A stretch of DNA of 64,000 bases. It comes from Amaurobius ferox (taxonomy: Eukaryota; Arthropoda; Arachnida; Araneae; Amaurobiidae). The notes below the pieces were generated by a model. The model saw only the letters and a list, made by a program, of their open reading frames with translations. It did no database searches and was not told where the DNA came from. Each line of letters starts with the position of its first letter. Within the stretch, counting starts at the first letter, position 1. The stretch lies in NCBI GenBank assembly GCA_951213105.1, contig OX578152.1, positions 74,057,680-74,121,679 on the forward strand. Direction: 5' to 3'. A program made the position numbers and the translations under genes. This document shows positions 57,397 to 64,000 of this stretch, in pieces.

Positions 57397-58208
57397 TTAT
57401 ATGCTTCTTTACCGAAACGTTTATGGTAGAAGCAAAAATCGCTATTCCTTCCTACGTCGTTTCCCTTGTCATGATTTCTGAAAGATCGGGCGTTGTTACG
57501 CGATTTTGAGCGTGGTCTATTATCTCGAATTTGATTTCTTGAGTATGATCTTGATCTAGATAGGCGCTCGATCTGGGTGGCTAAGTCAGCTATCTGCTTC
57601 TGCATGTTCGATAGATCCGTTAATGCAGGATTTTCATTACGCGATGCTACTGCGCAAATATTTTCCGAGCTTGCCGTAACTTCGTATATTTTATCTGCCA
57701 AATTTGCCAGTTGGCTTAAATTTTCCGAGCTTGCCGATAAAATTGCGCGGACGTTTGGCGGTAAGCGATCTAGCCATAGAGATTTTAAAAAATCCTCGTT
57801 CACTTTATCGAGAGCTAATTCTCTCATCTGCCTCAATAATGCGGATGGTTTGAGGTCCCCTAGTTGCAATTCTGATAAAAGTTTTCTCGTTTGCGTTAAT
57901 TCCGAATCTGCAAATTCTGTAATTAGCCTATCTTTTAAGGTCCTGAATTTGTTTTCCTGCGGTGGATTCAAGATTACATCACTTACATGGGATAATGCTT
58001 CCGAGTCTATCGCCGCTACGAGATATGCATATTTCGTCTCATCCTTCGTGATATGCGAAATTTGGAACGCATTCTCAACCTGAGCTAGCCATAGAGTTAC
58101 ATTCTTTTTCCAAAAAGGAGGGATTTTGCATGTAACCCTGTTAATTTGGGGTTGCTCGTCGTTTCCATCCATGCTTAAGATATAGAAATATATATAATTA
58201 AAATACAA
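57354..58208 (-). CDS. gag: Gag polyprotein with variant zinc knuckle
   Basis: 284 codons from the upstream ATG; M13 (58172) is the more likely start because the preceding residues are low-complexity. Residues 29-180 form the capsid-type region ([16 protein letters not shown] motif near 30-44). Residues 218-245 are Arg/Ser-rich and probably bind RNA. A zinc-knuckle-like motif uses C259, H262, C272, C276 (C-x2-H-x9-C-x3-C), which differs from retroviral CCHC spacing but is frequent in arthropod gypsy elements of this type as I recall. It overlaps pol by 43 bp in the -1 frame. Confidence 0.9.
   Translation of the reverse strand: MYFNYIYFYILSMDGNDEQPQINRVTCKIPPFWKKNVTLWLAQVENAFQISHITKDETKYAYLVAAIDSEALSHVSDVILNPPQENKFRTLKDRLITEFADSELTQTRKLLSELQLGDLKPSALLRQMRELALDKVNEDFLKSLWLDRLPPNVRAILSASSENLSQLANLADKIYEVTASSENICAVASRNENPALTDLSNMQKQIADLATQIERLSRSRSYSRNQIRDNRPRSKSRNNARSFRNHDKGNDVGRNSDFCFYHKRFGKEAYKCHTPCKFADQKNL
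57360..57366 (-). promoter_or_regulatory. -1 ribosomal frameshift heptamer A AAA AAC
   Basis: In gag frame the codons are CAA AAA AAC TTG TAA, giving the canonical X XXY YYZ slippery sequence two codons before the gag stop. A -1 slip here enters the open pol frame before its first domain. A downstream stem-loop or pseudoknot was not verified. Confidence 0.85.
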
Positions 58209-58755
58209 ATTAATAGAATATAAACAATTTTTACACAGGGTTTCCTAGCACGCGTAAGTTTGCGAATTAGCGGTAATAACGCGAATACACACTGTCCCGA
58301 AATAAAAATAATTTTGAGGGAAGGGAAAAAAGGAACTGACCTGTGCTGACCTTAATGAACTGCAGTTGTTTCGGAGGATCCTGCCTTTCAGCGACGTCTG
58401 TGTTGGCATGGAAGGGGAGAGCTCTTAGCTGCCGAAAAGGATATCTTTTAAAAGTCCGGAGATGAATAGCCGGGGTCCGAGGAAGGCGAAGTTGCTCCAC
58501 GGGGGTTCTCCTGGGTTGACTTTCCGTTCATTGCTTGTAATCGGAAGCGGTCATTCATTGTGTCAGGAAGGAACTCAGTTGCTTTGCGAAGTCATCATCA
58601 GCTGTTGGGTAGCACTGTTTGCGTCTGCGAGCATGCTTGTCTTTGAGAGAGCAGTCTTATATGAGCAGTAATTTATTGCTGTTGACAAGTAGAGTATTGC
58701 TCCATTGTTGGCATCCGTAGAGAATTGTATATATACTCGGGCGTTCAAGTCCATA
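58209..58755 (-). other. retrotransposon leader
   Basis: Untranslated region between the primer site and gag, with no conserved frame. Confidence 0.7.
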
Positions 58756-58764
58756 GGGTCACCA
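58756..58764 (-). promoter_or_regulatory. candidate primer binding site
   Basis: One base inside the 5' LTR edge, the element strand reads TGGTGACCC, complementary to a tRNA ending GGGTCACCA (tRNA-Trp-like). Only 9 bases match; the continuation TATGGACTT does not, so the primer identity is uncertain. Confidence 0.5.
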
Positions 58765-58765
58765 T

Positions 58766-59480
58766 TGCGGGGTTTATTGTTGGTTTGAAGTTTGTTTGTG
58801 TGGGCTGAACCTGACATGCGGTATTAATGCCCAGCACAATTCCCCGACATTTGTTGTTGTTGTTTTATTCTCTAGGCAGAACGTTAACTTGCATAAAATA
58901 ACATTTATTTACATTAAATTTTACAAATATATATACAGCATACTAATACTTTGCAGAGAGATTCTGCGACAAGCGGATAAATCCTGATTGTTGGAACGTT
59001 AAGTTCGAAACAGTCGGAAGGAGACTTCGACTGCGTAGTTCCAAAGTTCGAAAGCAAGTAGACCGAGAGTCGACCGATTAGGTCGAGATTTTAGGAGCGA
59101 GTCTCTGTCCGAAAAGATGAAAGTTCTTTTCTAAACTGAATTTTGTAAACGCCCCAGAAGGAGTGACCGACCATCTTATTGGTCGTCGTCGGTCTGGGGC
59201 TCATTAATAGGGGTGCTCCCCATGCACGCCACGTGTTTTCGGTGTGCACCATCGTCTTGTTTTTCACACATGCCGGTGACGAAAATTATGGCTTTCACAT
59301 GCCAACATACTGTCACCGGCGTTAAAGTTATGTGTACATCCCCATCGGGAATCTTTGAAATTCAGACGTCCCAAAACAGGAAATGGTATGCGGTTTCCTC
59401 AGTTATCAGATACACTAAGAAAAGCCGCTTCTAGTTCGTTTTGGTGCAGGTGGCATAACTGGCAATAGTTAACCGCCACA
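58766..59480 (-). repeat. 5' LTR
   Basis: 715 bp, identical by eye to the 3' LTR except T at 59361 versus G at 54443. Confidence 0.95.
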
Positions 59481-59484
59481 CATG

Positions 59485-60999
59485 TATTCCTTAATGAGTC
59501 CCCCTCCCCGCTTATTGGAAGATAATTCATACAAGAATATATAGAAATTTCTATCTCCCTAGGCAGTCACGTGATAAAATCCATCACTCTAACGAGTTTT
59601 AATGTAAAGTCTACTTGCAAAAGGTGTATAGTACAGACTATCTTCGATCCACGAGTACATAAGTGACAACTGTCCAACGAAAGATCCAATTGGTTAACCT
59701 CCTTCAAATCACGCCCCCCCCCCCCCTCAATGTCAAATTAACCAAGTTTCACTGTATAAGTCTTTCTAAATATCAGTTTTTATAAAACTTTTGATATTAA
59801 ATATTGGTTTTTAAAAACTACTGATCTTTAGATTGTTTTTAATATCTATATTGTTTAAAATACTATGGTATTTTTCTCAAAATTTATTTTGTTCAATTTG
59901 TAAGAACAGTTCTTTTGAATATTTCTTTTAAACAATAGTAAATATTTTATACAAAAATACATTTAGTTACGCGAATTTTATCTACTTTTATTAAATTTTT
60001 GGAAAAACATTTTAAATTATATCTTCGAAAGCTACTTTTATTACAAGTAAAGTTATAATCATATAACTTTACTTGTAAGGATTTATTAGCTAATACTGAA
60101 TGTGAAAACACTATTTTTCTATTGCAATTTTGGTCTAATTTAAGGGGATATAGTAGTTTTAAATGTTCAGAGAAATTGATTTTGAAAATAAATTTTAAAA
60201 ATGTATACATTACATTTTTAGGTTAATTTAAAGCAAAGTGCATTAAGCTTACATGGATAAAAAGTGCATTTACATATATTGGAATCCCCCCCCCCCCCCC
60301 CCAGATTGACGTTTCTTTAAATCCTTTTTTTTTATCGGTTTCAAATGTTTGTGTCTGTCCACTATCTTCAGGATTATATAAAAAGTAATTATTCTACTGG
60401 TTTAGAAATGAATGTAATAAGCATATATGCAATGGACCTAAAATTTCTAAATTTTGGAAAAAAAATATATATAATAAAAAAAAATGCTTGGTTTAAGAAG
60501 AATAATATGAAAATTAACATTTATGATTTTTCAAAAATGCATTTTTGTAAAATATTTTCAAATGTTATAGGTTTAGTGCATAGAAGTATGTAATAGCTTC
60601 TTTAGTGATTGAGTAATTGTCTCTTGGAGACTAGTTAAAAAACAATCTTCCCAACAGTGAACTCTATTATTTATTTTTTTAGATTTTTGAAGTTACATGT
60701 TTAAAAATCAGCCAAGATATGTATGAATAAAATAGTGCTATTTAGATATTAACAGCATGCAAATGTTGAAGTATAAGAATTTTTATTTAAAAATGTAAAA
60801 ATTTTGTTTAAAATTAAATTGTAGCAAGATATATGTAATTTTCATCCTCGAAAACTACTTTCTCCCCTTAAGCATTTAAATGATTAAAATTATTAATTTC
60901 ACTTTAACAACCAACGATTTAAAAAAATTAAATAACTTTGCCAAAATATGTAAATTTGTTATTCTACTTGCTTTGAGTTTAAGAAATGCTGATATCATT
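59485..60999. other. unique AT-rich segment
   Basis: C runs at 59714-59726 (13) and 60286-60302 (17). No gene recognised. Confidence 0.4.
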
Positions 61000-61500
61000 C
61001 ATTAATTTAACATGATAATTTTCAACGTACAATAATGATATAACATTCCATATTCCCATTTAGCAATAATTGTTGAGAATTTCATATGAACAGTTATGAA
61101 TCTTCCCTAATGACCTAAATTCAACAAATGGCGATTGTTCAAACCAAATTGAATAATTTAAGTATCATAACTTCAAACTTACTGAAAAGTTTCATGATAA
61201 ATTACGTAGATGCTGTAAATGTCATGACAATTTTCTTGAGAAACTTTTGCAGTTGTAAATATTCCTAAAAAAACATTGTATAAATTGTAAAATGTGGATT
61301 TAATTTAACATGATAATTTTGAACGTACAAGAATGATATAGCATATTCCATATTCCTATTTTGCAAGAATTGTTGAGAATTTCATATGAACAGTTATGAG
61401 TCTTATCTACTGACTTAAATTCAACAAATGACGATTGTTCTAACCACTTTGAACATCATTGACTTTAAGTATCATTGACTTCAAACTGACTGAAAAGTTC
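61000..61500. repeat. pair of direct repeats, about 185 bp each
   Basis: AATTTAACATGATAATTTT, GTTGAGAATTTCATATGAAC and AAATTCAACAAATG.CGATTG occur at 61003-61190 and again at 61300-61480, separated by about 110 bp. Confidence 0.85.
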
Positions 61501-62280
61501 CATGTTATATTTCATTTTTCTAAGGAAAAGAATGTTCTATTAAAAAATATGCAATTGCTATAATAAGATATGCAGAAAATATGTTTTATTTCATAAGATA
61601 ATCGTTGCAAGCAATTTTATTTCTTTTACAAAATTTTTTTAGTAATTTTTGTGAACATCAAAATATAAATTCAAGATATTTACAGAATTGAAATAGAGAT
61701 ATTCAGTTTGTTTAATTTTTAAGAAAAAGTATTCGAACTATATACTATAGTATATAAAACGGCAAGAGCAGATATACCCCAGAATTGTTGCCAAGGAGAA
61801 TAGCAAATTCGAAATTTACTTTAAAAAGAATTTAAGAATGTGAGAGAACAAAATTTAAATAACCGACTTTTGTGTAAGAAATCATAAAAATGCAGGTCTT
61901 ATCACCAGAGTCGTCATTAACATCTATTTATCGTAAAATGTAAATTAAATTTGAAAACATTTAAAAAATAAAAACATATTTCATTCTCTTAAGTTCAGTT
62001 GTAGCTACTGATGCTCGGTGAAGAAGTTGAACTTAAAAATATTTTCTGATTTGACTTCTTAACTCGGGAGGCATTTCGTGCAGAACAGTTATTGCAACTC
62101 AAGGTTAATGTTTAATATTATTTTACGAACCTTGACTGCAGCCTACATGTATGCTGCATGGAGGAACAGTTTTCGTCACTTATCGATTTTAAACCCGAGT
62201 CTAATTGGTTAAAGAAAAATATGTTCTATGGTCTGACTTCTTAATTCGGTATTTATGTATTTAGTGTGAAACATTTGGAT
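61501..62280. other. unique AT-rich segment
   Basis: Nothing recognised. Confidence 0.4.
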
Positions 62281-62965
62281 TCCTGGAGGAATGAAATTCT
62301 GATAAGTATATTGATAAGTATAGCAAGAACACTGTCGCATCTTGATAAAAAAATCATAGTAAATTTTTAGAAATTATTCTTCATTTAAAATCACATATTA
62401 TGTAACATTTTTGTTGCAACTTTTGGTTGCTTCATATTGTTATTAGCGGAATGAAATTCTATAATGATTGTATTGAAAAGTACTAGGAATACGACCTACT
62501 CTTGAAATAAAATATCATAGTAAATTTCTGGAAGTTAATTTTTCACTTAAAATCACCCATTATATAACATTTTTGCTGTAACGTTTGATTGCTTCATATT
62601 GTTATTAGCGGATGAAATCCTAAGCCAAGCCAAGACGCTTCGTTTCGGACTTCCTGGGTCCAAAGGACCCTTACGTCCACACCAAGAAGTAAAAATGTCC
62701 ACTGTAGATAGTTCTTTGGATGATGAAATGATAGCAATATGCATTCAACACTATGTGGATGCTTAGTTGGAATCACGGACAGCTGGTGGTGTGTCGTCTT
62801 CGTCTAGAATGAAATCCTAATGATTATATTGATAAGTTGTAAGAACACTACATATTCTTAAAATAAAATATCATAGTAAATTTCTGGAAGTTAATTTTTC
62901 ACTTAAAATTTCCTATTATATAAGATTTTTGCTATAACGTTTGGTTGCTTCATATTGTTATTATC
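62281..62965. repeat. about 165-bp tandem repeat, three units, one split by an insertion
   Basis: Each unit contains GGAATGAAAT(T/C)CT, ATCATAGTAAATTT(C/T)T and TTG.TTGCTTCATATTGTTA (near 62285, 62450 and 62810). A foreign segment lies between units 2 and 3. Confidence 0.8.
62612..62820. mobile_element. 185-bp GC-richer insertion with 12-bp target duplication
   Basis: ATGAAATCCTAA occurs at 62612-62623 and 62809-62820. The sequence between starts GCCAAGCCAAGACGC and ends CGTCTTCGTCTAGA, is near 50% GC against about 25-30% around it, and has no tandem-unit homology. No poly(A), TIR or known family was recognised. A 23-codon frame ATGTCCACTGTAGATAG... is present on plus but ends quickly. Confidence 0.7.
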
Positions 62966-63460
62966 CTTTAATGGTGTAGAAATTAGGCTGTGATCTGTTG
63001 AGTATTTTTTTGAAATCTATTAAATATTTTTATTGTTTTGATCTCATAGAAGATGCCTGTCTGATATTTTGATTGATGGTTGTAAGGAAACGCCACTTTT
63101 TTGTTTAAATTTGTTCACTGTGTTGTTAAGTTTTTGTAAATACTCTGTACAGAATTATATGAAGTAAATTCTTTGAAATGTATTGCATCTTTTGTTGTTC
63201 TTTTATTTCCTGTCCAATCTTTGATCACTGTATGGCGTTGCTATTTCCAACAGCATCGAGGGACTTGTTCTATTCTTGTTCGGCTTCTTTTACACTCGAA
63301 TAGCCAGCCAATAACTCAGCACAGAAGTAAAGAAACGTATTTTGTGCGGAAATTTTGTGAATCTCTGTGGTAACTGATGAAATCAGCCTTAATCATATAA
63401 CAGAAAATGTTACAGGATTGAAAATGTTACAAATTGAATTCGTTCATTCATTCAATTTTT
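62966..63460. other. unique segment
   Basis: No feature assigned. Confidence 0.35.
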
Positions 63461-64000
63461 ACTTTCTCATACGTAGTATTGAGAAAGTATTGTTTTCACA
63501 AAAAATTTCGATTTCATGATTTTGATGCCAATATATATATATATATATATTTTAAGACCTCTTGAATACGTTTTGTCTGTTTTTGGAGGGATGTCTGTTT
63601 GTGTCTGATGTCTGTGGTCGATTTCTTGTGGACACGTTAGCGGCCACAAATATTAATGGATTTTCACAAAATTTTATATCCGGCTTAGAACTAAATAGAA
63701 TTTTCTAAAATTCGAGCGAAAACTTCGAATTTTATTCGAAATTTTATATTTTTATTAACATAGCAGTATAGGACAAAATTTGGCATAATCATGCATAAAA
63801 GGGTTTATTTATGGATCAATGATTACGAGATTTAATAGTTTCAATCATTGTTGTGAAAAATAACCACGATGTAAATTTTTTTTGTTCGTGACGTCATTAG
63901 ACCACCACCCTTGGGGGCAAGTTACCCCACTCCCCGTGGGGTACATTGTTAAGTATGGTATGAATCGAAATATTTTTTAAGTCTTTTGAAGTGAAGGTTA
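63461..64000 (-). mobile_element. H3 element, uninterrupted, cut by window end
   Basis: ACTTTCTCATACGTAGTATT GAGAAAGTATTG hairpin, (AT)n at 63534-63550, GTTTGTGTCTGATGTCTGTG, then body through CGTGACGTCATTAG and GTGGGGTACATTGTTAAGTA. It serves as the intact reference for the interrupted H3 copies. Confidence 0.7.

Larger units (their letters stand above)
53848..59480 (-). mobile_element. Ty3/gypsy LTR retrotransposon, young, lacking RNase H
   Basis: 5,633 bp on the minus strand: 5' LTR 59480-58766, leader, gag 58208-57354, pol 57396-54574, polypurine tract, 3' LTR 54562-53848. LTRs are 715 bp, begin TG and end CA, and differ only at 54443/59361. CATG flanks both ends (53844-53847 and 59481-59484). 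gag and pol frames are open, so insertion or last recombination is recent. Integrase with a GPY/F-like end and no env ORF fit a Ty3/gypsy element. The RNase H domain is missing from pol. Confidence 0.95.

Noticed and set aside
57577..58083. 168-codon ORF on plus
   Set aside because: Antisense to gag; the gag frame accounts for it.
53848..59480. Endogenous retrovirus with envelope gene
   Set aside because: No third ORF exists between pol and the 3' LTR; the pol stop lies within the polypurine tract.

Overview
This is animal nuclear DNA: AT-rich, intron-bearing and saturated with transposable elements. The 5S-rRNA-like SINE heads, the gag/pol type and the DDE transposase remnant suggest an arthropod, most likely a chelicerate such as a spider. 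That placement is inference, because nothing here is diagnostic by itself. No prokaryotic operon, CRISPR array or functional tRNA/rRNA gene was seen.

One host gene is well supported: an uninterrupted 308-codon exon (43349-44275, +) for a secreted gremlin/DAN-family cystine-knot protein, a predicted BMP antagonist. A 3' splice site lies 15 bp before the ATG, so an upstream 5'UTR exon is expected. The best mobile element is a 5,633-bp Ty3/gypsy LTR retrotransposon (53848-59480, -). Its 715-bp LTRs differ at one site, its target duplication is CATG, and gag and pol overlap with a canonical -1 slippery heptamer. The pol ORF is open but lacks the whole RNase H domain.

Much of the rest is copies of three related families (called H1, H2, H3 here). 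They share a CTGATGTG-type 5' end, a late CA/GT-rich microsatellite and a 3' terminal hairpin. In each family the 5' subterminal motif matches the distal arm of that family's own 3' hairpin. Five or more copies are nested in other identifiable repeats, and the interruption points lie in A/T runs with no other target duplication. This resembles non-autonomous Helentrons (DINE-1/HINE type).

Layout: 0-5 kb degraded ORF, H1, 88-bp minisatellite, H3 with nested H1. 5-13 kb TTAA-flanked TIR element, H1, foldback element, TTA-rich tandem array, SINEs. 13-19 kb transposase remnant between direct repeats, then 5S/tRNA-headed SINEs with target duplications. 20-38 kb H2/H3 copies, foldback and tandem repeats, a dead LINE RNase H region. 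38.8-41.1 kb inverted arms each holding a hammerhead-ribozyme-like motif, probably Penelope-like ends. 41-48 kb H3/H2 nest, the gremlin gene, H1 nested in H1. 48.9-53.8 kb two hAT-like TIR elements carrying nested insertions, including a 763-bp near-palindrome. Then the LTR element and AT-rich repeats to the end.

All identifications are by eye. Family names rest on recognised motifs, and no search was run.
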